Shown here in pieces: positions 57,377 to 64,000 of a stretch of DNA of 64,000 bases (position 1 is the first letter of the stretch; every line of letters starts with the position of its first letter). Location: assembly GCF_001434465.1 (NCBI RefSeq), contig NZ_AZGE01000004.1, positions 1 to 64,000 of the forward strand, read 5' to 3'. This DNA is from Limosilactobacillus oris DSM 4864 (GTDB lineage Bacteria; Bacillota; Bacilli; Lactobacillales; Lactobacillaceae). The notes under the pieces were generated by a model that was not told where the DNA came from, searched no databases, and worked only from the letters and a program-made list of their open reading frames with translations. A program made the translations under genes and the position numbers.

Positions 57377-58165
57377 TTACTTGCCTTCAACACTGTTCTT
57401 CAGGTTCTTCAATGAATCTTCACTAACAGTTTCTTCTTCGGCGTTTTCGTCGGCAGCAGCTTCTGCTTGTTGAGCATCATCTTGACCCTGCTTACCTTCG
57501 ACAATTGCGTCTGCCATCTTGGAAGTGATCAGACGAACGGCACGGATAGCGTCATCGTTTGAAGGGATAACGTAGTCGATGTCGTCTGGGTCGGTGTTGG
57601 TGTCAACCATCGCAACGATTGGAATGTGCAGCTTTTGAGCTTCCTTAACCGCAATTTGTTCCTTGTGAGGGTCAACGATGAACAGAACATCTGGGATCCG
57701 TGGCATGTCTTCAATCCCACCGAGGAACCGTTCCAACTTTTCGCGCTGCTTAGTTAAAACAGCAACTTCCTTCTTAGGAAGGACATCGAAAGTCCCGTCT
57801 TCAGCCATCTTCTTCAATTCCTTCAGACGAGCAATCCGGGATTGGATCGTCTTCCAGTTGGTCAGGGTACCACCTAACCAACGGTGGTTAACGTAGTATT
57901 GACCAGCACGAGTGGCTTCTTCTTCGATTGAGTCTTGAGCTTGCTTCTTGGTACCAACAAAGAGAACCACGCCGCCATCAGCAGCAACGTTCTTCATGTA
58001 GTCGTAAGCAGTATCAATCAGCTTAACAGTCTTCTGTAAGTCGATGATGTAGATACCGTTACGTTCAGTGAAGATGTATTCTTCCATCTTTGGGTTCCAA
58101 CGACGAGTCTGGTGACCGAAGTGAACACCAGCTTCAAGCAATTGCTTCATAGTAACAACAGACAT
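57377..58165 (-). CDS. rpsB: 30S ribosomal protein S2
   Basis: 262 aa. [20 protein letters not shown] and [19 protein letters not shown] are S2 signatures; an acidic tail ([13 protein letters not shown]) follows. GGAGG lies 10 bases before the ATG. A promoter and a structured leader of about 125 nt precede the gene. Confidence 0.99.
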   Translation of the reverse strand: MSVVTMKQLLEAGVHFGHQTRRWNPKMEEYIFTERNGIYIIDLQKTVKLIDTAYDYMKNVAADGGVVLFVGTKKQAQDSIEEEATRAGQYYVNHRWLGGTLTNWKTIQSRIARLKELKKMAEDGTFDVLPKKEVAVLTKQREKLERFLGGIEDMPRIPDVLFIVDPHKEQIAVKEAQKLHIPIVAMVDTNTDPDDIDYVIPSNDDAIRAVRLITSKMADAIVEGKQGQDDAQQAEAAADENAEEETVSEDSLKNLKNSVEGK

Positions 58166-58319
58166 TAGTGTTATACCTCCAAAATGTTTTTTCCTCCCCG
58201 GGCGTCAGCTAAGTGCGGAACCTGACAAAAGTTAGGCACATCCCCACTTATCGGCACGGGTGTGTTATATGTTATTAAACACCGAATAATAGTATACAAA
58301 AAAGCCCCGTGCTTGACAA
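58166..58319 (-). promoter_or_regulatory. rpsB promoter and structured leader
   Basis: The promoter is TTGTCA (58314-58319), 17 bp, TATACT (58291-58296) on the minus strand. The leader can fold AAGTGGGG with CCGCACTT (one mismatch), enclosing CCTAAC/GTCAGG. A role in S2 autoregulation is an inference from leaders known elsewhere. Confidence 0.6.
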
Positions 58320-58335
58320 GTCTTTCAGCCACTAA

Positions 58336-58641
58336 TCAGTTAAATTTCCGTGACCGCACGAAGGAAGCCAGGTTGACCCCGTGGTGCGACAGATAAAGCA
58401 GTTTCTTTTGCCGGGACTGGTGTTTGAAGTGGTATTCTGCACTGAGCGCGTCGTGCTTGCTGCTAAAGCGCTCGCTATAAACCAGCCGCAACGGGTGGCG
58501 GGATTTGACCTTCGTGTACTTGGCTCCTCGAAACTCCTGGTGGGCGGCAAACCGGCGGGCTACATTATCGGTAAAGCCACAATAAAGGCTGTCATCGGCG
58601 CAGTAAAGAACGTAGATATAGTAATCTTTACTCTTCTCCAT
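58336..58641 (-). CDS. GIY-YIG domain protein, YazA/YhbQ type
   Basis: 101 aa. YYIYVLYCADDSLYCGFTDN corresponds to the GIY-YIG core, followed by the catalytic-type Arg (VARRFAAH) and Glu (LSAEYHFK). This small family is often next to the tRNA methyltransferase-like gene, as here, with a 14-bp overlap. Cellular role not established. Confidence 0.93.
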   Translation of the reverse strand: MEKSKDYYIYVLYCADDSLYCGFTDNVARRFAAHQEFRGAKYTKVKSRHPLRLVYSERFSSKHDALSAEYHFKHQSRQKKLLYLSHHGVNLASFVRSRKFN

Positions 58642-59389
58642 ACAACAGCTTCCTCACTTCCGGCTGGTAGTTTCCTGCCGCATCGTTGACCGTCAATGGT
58701 GGGACAACCTTCAAGCCCCCAGCCTTGCCGTCCTTAATAACTTCAATCAGCACCATGTTAGCCTCCCGCCCTGGCTTAGGATAAATTAAACGGAGACGTT
58801 TCGGCACCAGCCGGTTTTGCTGGAGGACCGTTAAAATTTCCGTTAGCCGGTCCGGCCGGTGAACTAGGTAACCGTGGCCGTTCATTTTTAGCAGGCCGCT
58901 CATCTGCTGGGCAACGGTCACCAAGTTGGTTTTAAGTTCGTGCCGGGCAATTGCCAAGTACTGGTTGGGATTCTTCTGGCTCTTTGCGGTCACCGGAAAA
59001 TACGGCGGGTTACACAGCACCACATCGGCGGAGTCCTTCGGAATTACAGAAAAGACATCCGCAATATCCAGGTTGAGGACCTGGTACCGCTCCGCCAGGC
59101 CGTTTAATTCGATGCTTCGGCGAGCCATATCCGCAATCCGCGGTTGCAGTTCCACTTCGGTAAACTGCCCGCCCAACTTATCATGTAAAAACAAGCCAAT
59201 TGCTGCGTTACCGGCACAAAGGTCAACCGTCCGCAGCCGTTGCCGTTGGTTGGGGCGAACAAAATCAGCGAGCAGGACCGCGTCCAGCGAAAAGGCAAAG
59301 CAACTCGGGCTCTGAATTAACCGCACATCATTACTGTATAGCTGATCGATTCGCTCATCGTCTTTCAATAGGTTAGCCTGGTTTTTCAT
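58628..59389 (-). CDS. tRNA1(Val) (adenine-37-N6) methyltransferase-like protein
   Basis: 253 aa, class I SAM-dependent methyltransferase. SAM-binding VDLCAGNAAIGLFL, and VVLCNPPYFP is the NPPY motif of N6-adenine methyltransferases; similar to TrmN6/YabB. ATG at 59389 (MKNQANLL) has a distant GGAGGG; a longer frame to 59434 overlaps the divergent plsC leader. Confidence 0.9.
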   Translation of the reverse strand: MKNQANLLKDDERIDQLYSNDVRLIQSPSCFAFSLDAVLLADFVRPNQRQRLRTVDLCAGNAAIGLFLHDKLGGQFTEVELQPRIADMARRSIELNGLAERYQVLNLDIADVFSVIPKDSADVVLCNPPYFPVTAKSQKNPNQYLAIARHELKTNLVTVAQQMSGLLKMNGHGYLVHRPDRLTEILTVLQQNRLVPKRLRLIYPKPGREANMVLIEVIKDGKAGGLKVVPPLTVNDAAGNYQPEVRKLLYGEE

Positions 59390-59472
59390 GACACTTTTCG
59401 CCCTCCACTTGCATGTTGCGTTATTTTTCGTCATACTTTACAAAGAAATTAAAAAGATTGGAAGAAATAGCT

Positions 59473-60111
59473 ATGCTTTACACCGTCTTAGTAAAAATCG
59501 TCAGCCCATTTTTAACCCTCATTAACGGGCGGGCTAAAATATACAACCGGGAAAACCTTCCGGAAGGAAATTACATCATCGTCGCCCCACACCGGACCTG
59601 GATGGACCCGGTCCTCATCGCAATCGCAGTTTGGCCCAAGAAGTTTAGCTTCATGGCAAAAAAAGAGCTCTTTAAGAATCCGCTAGCGGCCAAGTTTCTG
59701 CGGGCGCTCAATGCCTATCCGGTAGACCGAAAGCACCCGGGCCCATCAGCCATTAAGCAACCGGTCAAGCTGTTGCGTCAGTCGGACCTCTCGACCATCA
59801 TTTTCCCGAGCGGCTCCCGCTATTCAGCGAAGCTCAAGGGTGGGGCGACCCTGATTGCCAAGTTGGCAAACGTCCCGCTCGTGCCGGCTGTCTACCAGGG
59901 ACCACTCTCGTTCGGTAAGCTCTTTACCCGACAACCCCGGCAGATTGCATTTGGTAAGCCAATCGTCGTCGACCACAAGACCAAGCTGGACGAAAAGTAT
60001 CAAGCCCAGCTAGAAGCGCAAATGCAAGCCGCCTTCGACCAGCTCGATCAGCAAATCAACCCGGATTTCAAATACGTCATGCCCCCCAAGCCGAAGAACG
60101 ACGACTTCTAA
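59473..60111 (+). CDS. plsC: 1-acyl-sn-glycerol-3-phosphate acyltransferase
   Basis: 212 aa from ATG at 59473, eight bases after GGAAG. The acyltransferase motif HRTWMD (HX4D) and FPSGSR (canonical FPEGTR with two changes) define the family, with one N-terminal membrane helix. It makes phosphatidic acid. Confidence 0.92.
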   Translation: MLYTVLVKIVSPFLTLINGRAKIYNRENLPEGNYIIVAPHRTWMDPVLIAIAVWPKKFSFMAKKELFKNPLAAKFLRALNAYPVDRKHPGPSAIKQPVKLLRQSDLSTIIFPSGSRYSAKLKGGATLIAKLANVPLVPAVYQGPLSFGKLFTRQPRQIAFGKPIVVDHKTKLDEKYQAQLEAQMQAAFDQLDQQINPDFKYVMPPKPKNDDF

Positions 60112-60149
60112 CCCTATCAATTAAACTGCAAATAGCGCAGTATACAAAC

Positions 60150-60194
60150 GGCCTCCAACGCTCGGCAAAGTCGAACGCTGGAGGCCTGCTTTTA
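60150..60194. terminator. terminator between plsC and yneF
   Basis: GGCCTCCA (60150-60157) pairs with TGGAGGCC (60179-60186), with further inner pairing CG/CG, then TGCTTTT on the plus strand. Convergent genes share it. Confidence 0.8.
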
Positions 60195-60213
60195 GTTATG
60201 GGACAGGTCAAAA

Positions 60214-60441
60214 TTACTTAGTGTTAGCTTTTTTAGCCTGGGCCTTCATCGATTGCATCATTTGGTGCAACTTCCGGCTGGATGGTTTCTGACCCATTTG
60301 GAGCATCATCGTCCGCAGCATTTCCTCAGAAATCGGTGGATTGTTGCGAAGGTAATTTTCCATGTACTTACGAGCACCAAAGAAGCCGACCAGCAGACCG
60401 ACTAATAGGGCTAAAATGGCCCATACAATTGTTGTCGCCAC
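60214..60441 (-). CDS. yneF: YneF family (UPF0154) membrane protein
   Basis: 75 aa, one N-terminal membrane helix ([21 protein letters not shown]) and a basic C-terminal tail ending [30 protein letters not shown] is the family signature. Function unknown. GTG start after AAAGGGGG. Near lexA as in Bacillus. Confidence 0.93.
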   Translation of the reverse strand: MATTIVWAILALLVGLLVGFFGARKYMENYLRNNPPISEEMLRTMMLQMGQKPSSRKLHQMMQSMKAQAKKANTK

Positions 60442-60515
60442 GAGTATTTCCCCCTTTGCATAGTTACTTGTTCATATTACACGAATGTTAATAAATTGAA
60501 AAGAGCTAATCCAAT

Positions 60516-60767
60516 TTAATCATCACGCAGGCCCTTTTTACGTTGAACTTCCCGGACTTTTTCTGGGGTAACTTCATTGCCCTCTTTATCGTAGATACGC
60601 ATCATTTCAATGTTACTACGCATCGTTTCCCGGAAGTTTTTGATGTATTCCCGGCGAAGACGCTCACGTTCACGTGTTTCCGCCTCGGTTAACCCTTCTT
60701 TTTTATTCTTGTGGGCCAATTCATTGATCCGTTTCAATAACTTCTCTTGTTCTGCGGATTCAGCCAT
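60516..60767 (-). CDS. DUF896 (YnzC-type) protein
   Basis: 83 aa, all helical and highly charged; LLKRINELAHKNKKEGLTEA and RREYIKNFRETMRSNIE identify DUF896. In Bacillus the homologue ynzC is in the SOS yneA operon beside lexA; here it is divergent from lexA. Function unknown. Confidence 0.93.
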   Translation of the reverse strand: MAESAEQEKLLKRINELAHKNKKEGLTEAETRERERLRREYIKNFRETMRSNIEMMRIYDKEGNEVTPEKVREVQRKKGLRDD

Positions 60768-61086
60768 AATCTTTACCCTCCAATCGTAATTCAGTTAAAT
60801 GAAAATTATCCAGCAACCTGGTCAGCTTTAACATGGGGTGAAATCCCCCTGGTTTAAAAATAACAGTGTTGCAGCGCAAACTCGCGGCCAGGTTGCCCAA
60901 AATGGACTTGCTGCATGTCGCAACTATTTTTGCAAAGGCAGCTACGACGAACTAAACAGGCTAGTTCTAGCACACTCTCATTTTAAGTTAATGTCAAAGT
61001 TTGTCAATTGCGAACGTGTGTTTGAAGTTCGGCACAAACTATGATATTCTTTATTATAATACTATTTTTAATGAGGTGTTGGCATA
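60768..61086. other. intergenic region between DUF896 gene and lexA
   Basis: 319 bp. Contains the lexA promoter and LexA box at its right end; a small GGGG-TGAAA-TCCCC hairpin at 60835-60846; and at 60868-60985 sequence with elements shared loosely with repeat families A and B (TTGCAGCGCAA, ACGAACTAAACAGGCTAGTTC). Confidence 0.5.
61011..61050 (+). promoter_or_regulatory. lexA promoter with LexA box
   Basis: LexA box CGAACGTGTGTTTG (61011-61024), 13 of 14 matches, overlaps the -35 TTGAAG (61022-61027); after 17 bp comes TATTCT (61045-61050). Indicates autorepression. Confidence 0.85.
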
Positions 61087-61710
61087 ATGAAGCCAGTAAA
61101 AAATAAACAATTAGCGGTCCTCAATTATATTCACAAAGCAGTGACCGAGCACGGCTACCCACCGACCGTGCGTGAAATTTGTAGTGCGGTCGGTCTTTCG
61201 TCCACGTCGACGGTTCATGGACACATCAACCGCCTAATCGAGGGCGGTTTCCTCCAAAAAGACCCCTCCAAGCCCCGGGCACTGGAAATTACGCCCAAGG
61301 GCTTCGACCTTCTCGGCGTAAAGCCCCTACAAACAAAAATTCCCTTGCTAGGGGTGGTTACCGCCGGACAGCCAATTCTGGCCGTGGAGGATGCCACCGA
61401 CTACTTCCCCATCCCACCATCGATTCAGGATAATAACGACCTGTACATGCTGACCATTCGGGGAACCAGCATGATCAAGGCCGGAATCCTTAATGGCGAC
61501 CAGGTGATTGTCCGGAAACAGTCAACCGCCAAAAACGGGGATATTGTCATCGCCATGAACGAGGACAACGAGGCCACCTGCAAGCGGTTCTTCAAGGAAA
61601 AAGACCGCTTCCGTCTCCAACCGGAAAATGATACGATGGACCCCATTTATCTCAAGAATGTTAGAATCCTCGGCCGGGTCGTTGGCCTTTTCCGGGATAA
61701 CATTTTTTAA
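61087..61710 (+). CDS. lexA: SOS repressor LexA
   Basis: 207 aa. N-terminal winged helix with [17 protein letters not shown], cleavage site Ala93-Gly94 in [11 protein letters not shown], and the catalytic dyad Ser128 (RGTSMIKAG) and Lys149 (STAKNGDIV). It represses SOS genes until RecA-stimulated self-cleavage. Two further LexA-box genes are in this window. Confidence 0.99.
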   Translation: MKPVKNKQLAVLNYIHKAVTEHGYPPTVREICSAVGLSSTSTVHGHINRLIEGGFLQKDPSKPRALEITPKGFDLLGVKPLQTKIPLLGVVTAGQPILAVEDATDYFPIPPSIQDNNDLYMLTIRGTSMIKAGILNGDQVIVRKQSTAKNGDIVIAMNEDNEATCKRFFKEKDRFRLQPENDTMDPIYLKNVRILGRVVGLFRDNIF

Positions 61711-61837
61711 ACACCTCAAAAGACGGGGAAAGTGGTTGCCTGGCATGGATAACTAGCGTCTGGAGGCAAATTACCTTGCCTTCCAAAAGTCAGCCTGGGG
61801 GGTTGCCACGTGACCTTTGTAATTATTGAAAACTAGC

Positions 61838-61890
61838 ACGAGGCTGGTGAGAAAGCAAATTTTTCTCCCAGCCTCGTTGTTATTTTTAAA
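61838..61890 (+). terminator. terminator downstream of lexA
   Basis: ACGAGGCTGG (61838-61847) pairs with CCAGCCTCGT (61868-61877), with inner AGAAA/TTTCT, then TGTTATTTTT. Same GAGGCTGG/CCAGCCTC core as repeat family A. Confidence 0.8.
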
Positions 61891-61913
61891 ACTAATTTGC
61901 AACTAGCCACCCA

Positions 61914-61961
61914 GAAAAAATAAACGGCTGGGTTTGGTTTTCCAACCAAACGCAACCGTTT
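61914..61961 (-). terminator. terminator of mvaS
   Basis: Inner stem GTTTGGTT/AACCAAAC (61932-61939 with 61944-61951), outer AAACGG/CCGTTT, then TATTTTTT on the minus strand. Confidence 0.8.
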
Positions 61962-61982
61962 TATCCCTCTCCTATTTCTTAC

Positions 61983-63140
61983 TTAGTTAGCCTGATATTG
62001 GCGCTGGTGATCCTTTTGCCCGGCCAGCACAAAGGGTGCGGAGTCGCCTTCTGTACTAAAATTAACGTCTTCCGCAGTCATCCCCAGCTGCTGGTTGAAA
62101 AGACGCTCATATTCAGCAACAGAGACTTGCTGGCGGTCCCGCAAGGCTGAGCTAAGTGGTAATACATAATCAGCAAAGCCGGGCTGTAAAATTCCAGTAA
62201 AGAATTCTCCCTCCGCTCCCGAACCATAGCTAAACAGTCCAAGCCGGTCGCCAGCTTGGGCTTCACCGTTTTGGAGGTAGGACATTAAGGCCAGATATAA
62301 TGAACCGGTGTATAAGTTGCCGACCTGGCGGCAGGCTGCCTGACTGGCTGTTAGTGCCCGGCGGAAGCGCTCAGCAGTTGCATCCGCCCGGTCGCCTAAC
62401 ACTGCCTCTAAGGCCTTCTTGCCCATTTTCGTAAACGGCAGGTGGAAAAGCAATGCGCTAAAGTCAGCAAGCGGATGGCCGGTTAGTTGCTGATACCTAG
62501 TTAGGACTTCCCGGAAGCAGTCGATGTAGACACTAGTCGAATACTTCCCGTCAACGAAGGCTTCGGTAGCGTATAGTGGCCGCCAGAAGTCCATAATGTC
62601 CTTCGTCAGGCTGACACTGGTGTCCTCAATTGCCAGGACCCGCGGGTTTTGACTAACTATCATCGCTACCGCACCGGCCCCCTGGGTTACCTCGCCCGGT
62701 GTATTTAGCCCATAACGGGCAATGTCAGCCGCAATGACCAACACTTCTTCCTGCGGGTTCAGGGCTACGATTCCCCGTGCAAACTGTAAACCCGCGGTGG
62801 CCGAGTAACAGGCTTCCTTTAGTTCTACTGTGCGCACGAAGTCCCCTAGCCCCAGCAGGTGCTTTACGTAAATCGCCGCGGCCTTCGAGTTATCAATGCC
62901 TGATTCCGTAGCTACAATCACGGTCGAAATGCGTTGGGCGATTGCTGGCGTGAGCAGCTTTTGAGCAGCAGCAGCGGCAAGCGTTACGATATCCTGAGTT
63001 GGCGGGACAACCGCTTGCAGGTCCTGGCCAATCCCGATTGTGTACTTGTCAGGGTCAGCATTGCGGGCAGCTGCTAGTTCCCGCAGGTCCATGTACTTAT
63101 CCGTAGTTGCAAAAGCGAGCTTATCAATTCCAATCTTCAT
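61983..63140 (-). CDS. mvaS: hydroxymethylglutaryl-CoA synthase
   Basis: 385 aa, the bacterial length. ATESGID holds catalytic Glu79, ELKEACYSATAGLQFA holds nucleophile Cys111, and FHLPFTKMGKKAL holds the catalytic His. It condenses acetyl-CoA with acetoacetyl-CoA in the mevalonate route to isoprenoids. No other mevalonate genes are in the window. Confidence 0.98.
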   Translation of the reverse strand: MKIGIDKLAFATTDKYMDLRELAAARNADPDKYTIGIGQDLQAVVPPTQDIVTLAAAAAQKLLTPAIAQRISTVIVATESGIDNSKAAAIYVKHLLGLGDFVRTVELKEACYSATAGLQFARGIVALNPQEEVLVIAADIARYGLNTPGEVTQGAGAVAMIVSQNPRVLAIEDTSVSLTKDIMDFWRPLYATEAFVDGKYSTSVYIDCFREVLTRYQQLTGHPLADFSALLFHLPFTKMGKKALEAVLGDRADATAERFRRALTASQAACRQVGNLYTGSLYLALMSYLQNGEAQAGDRLGLFSYGSGAEGEFFTGILQPGFADYVLPLSSALRDRQQVSVAEYERLFNQQLGMTAEDVNFSTEGDSAPFVLAGQKDHQRQYQAN

Positions 63141-63143
63141 TCC

Positions 63144-63872
63144 CTATTCTCCCATCTTATCCATCGTGGTGTTTAATAATTCATCAACTATGTTATTCCC
63201 GAGGTTATCAGCGTGGCCCTTGGTCCACTTAAAGTGAAGGTGCGTAAACTGGGGAAGGATTTTCAGCATTTCCTGCCAGAGCGCTTTGTTGGCAACCGGC
63301 TTACCGGTGGAAGTTTTCCAACCCCGCCGCTGCCAGCCGTAGAGCCAGCCCTTAGTAATGGGATCCAAGACATAGTGTGAATCCAGGGTCGCACTAATCA
63401 GCTCATTTTGCCAGTGGTGTGCCTTAATCGTCTGAAGTGCCGTTAACAGGGCCGTCAGTTCCATCTTATTGTTGGTTGCCCCAAACTCGCCGTCGGTTCC
63501 GGTGTACTGGTGACCCCGGCGTTCAATCAGGTACGCCCAGGCAGCCTTATCGTCATTCCGGACGTGCTGGCCGAGCCGATTCCCGTGATTGCGAGAACCG
63601 CCGTCTGTATAGAGCAGAATTGTCGGACGGCTGGTAGTGTCAGGAGCCTGCTGGGCAAACGAACGCTCGTCCAGTTTTAATTGCAGCTGCTCATTAGCCT
63701 GGTGTGGTCGCAATTCCTGGTCGGAGTTCAACCAGTTCTCAGCCGCCGGACGGTCAACGAATGAACGATACACCGCCCCTGGAAAGCCGCTGACCATTTT
63801 TTGACACTCCGGCCAACTGGTATAGATGCCTGTTTGCCGTCCCTTTTTTACCGCATAATACTTTCTTGTCAT
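63144..63872 (-). CDS. rnhA: ribonuclease H1 with N-terminal hybrid-binding domain
   Basis: 242 aa. Residues 1-~50 (KYYAVKKGRQTGIYTSWPEC) form the RNA:DNA hybrid-binding domain; the catalytic domain has Asp in LLYTDGGSRNHG, Glu in NNKMELTALLTAL, Asp in ATLDSHYV and Asp in GNNIVDELL. It removes RNA from RNA-DNA hybrids. Operon with mvaS (3-bp gap). Confidence 0.95.
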   Translation of the reverse strand: MTRKYYAVKKGRQTGIYTSWPECQKMVSGFPGAVYRSFVDRPAAENWLNSDQELRPHQANEQLQLKLDERSFAQQAPDTTSRPTILLYTDGGSRNHGNRLGQHVRNDDKAAWAYLIERRGHQYTGTDGEFGATNNKMELTALLTALQTIKAHHWQNELISATLDSHYVLDPITKGWLYGWQRRGWKTSTGKPVANKALWQEMLKILPQFTHLHFKWTKGHADNLGNNIVDELLNTTMDKMGE

Positions 63873-63911
63873 ACTTCTTAATTCCTTTATTCTTCACTAG
63901 CCATTTTAAAT

Positions 63912-63940
63912 ATTATACTATCGAAACCAACCAGAGTTAA
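63912..63940 (-). promoter_or_regulatory. promoter of rnhA-mvaS
   Basis: Minus strand TTAACT (63935-63940), 17 bp, TATAAT (63912-63917). No further feature is visible to the window end. Confidence 0.65.
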
Positions 63941-64000
63941 CTTTCACGCCAATGCCAGCAAACGGATACCATGAGCTAAGATTAAGAAACCGGCTAGAAC

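Noticed and set aside
60835-60846. GGGG-TGAAA-TCCCC hairpin as terminator
   Set aside because: No gene ends there and no T-run follows; probably chance.

Overview
The window is a stretch of chromosome from a low-GC Gram-positive bacterium, most probably a lactic acid bacterium of the Lactobacillaceae (Limosilactobacillus-like). The pointers are two C69-family dipeptidases, a YSIRK-type LPxTG surface protein, glpK/glpF with CcpA-type cre sites, the hrcA-grpE-dnaK-dnaJ order with CIRCE, Bacillus-type LexA boxes and a mevalonate-pathway HMG-CoA synthase. The species cannot be fixed from the sequence alone. Most genes lie on the minus strand. I see no rRNA, tRNA, CRISPR array, prophage or intact insertion sequence.

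Layout. 1-7.4 kb is an accessory nutrient region: an OPT-family peptide transporter, a small PqqD-like protein translationally coupled to it, and a C69 dipeptidase form one operon with a cre site. Beside it is an AT-rich cyuA/cyuP-like pair for cysteine (or serine) uptake and breakdown. 7.4-12.6 kb holds glpK, a 4-oxalocrotonate tautomerase homologue, a Kef-type antiporter and a second C69 dipeptidase. 12.8-25.2 kb holds the LPxTG protein, a peroxide-defence operon (ahpC plus an AhpF whose domains are in swapped order) behind PerR-like boxes, the zinc-free S14 protein, a phosphoesterase, two drug-efflux MFS pumps, glpF, a TMEM175-type channel, a secreted orphan and a DEDD exonuclease with a LexA box.

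25.2-39.7 kb is core machinery: lepA, the heat-shock operon (hrcA-grpE-dnaK-dnaJ), then rimP-nusA-rnpM-ylxQ-infB-rbfA-truB-ribF. 39.8-45.5 kb interrupts this with an APC permease that seems to start at AUU and with LexA-controlled sbcDC. 45.7-58.2 kb is the conserved series rpsB-tsf-pyrH-frr-uppS-cdsA-rseP-proS-polC, read right to left and divided by several intrinsic terminators. 58.3-64 kb holds a GIY-YIG protein, a tRNA-methyltransferase-like protein, plsC, yneF, a DUF896 gene, lexA, mvaS and an RNase H1.

Regulatory links visible in the sequence: three LexA boxes with the same off-consensus last base (lexA, sbcDC, the DEDD exonuclease) outline an SOS regulon; two cre sites (glpF, OPT operon) point to carbon catabolite repression; two PerR-like boxes bracket the ahpCF promoter; CIRCE lies at hrcA. 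Two families of intergenic repeats that end in hairpins recur between operons and seem to serve as terminators. The strongest leads are the AUU-initiated permease, the OPT/PqqD-like/dipeptidase operon, the domain-swapped AhpF and the SOS-linked exonuclease.
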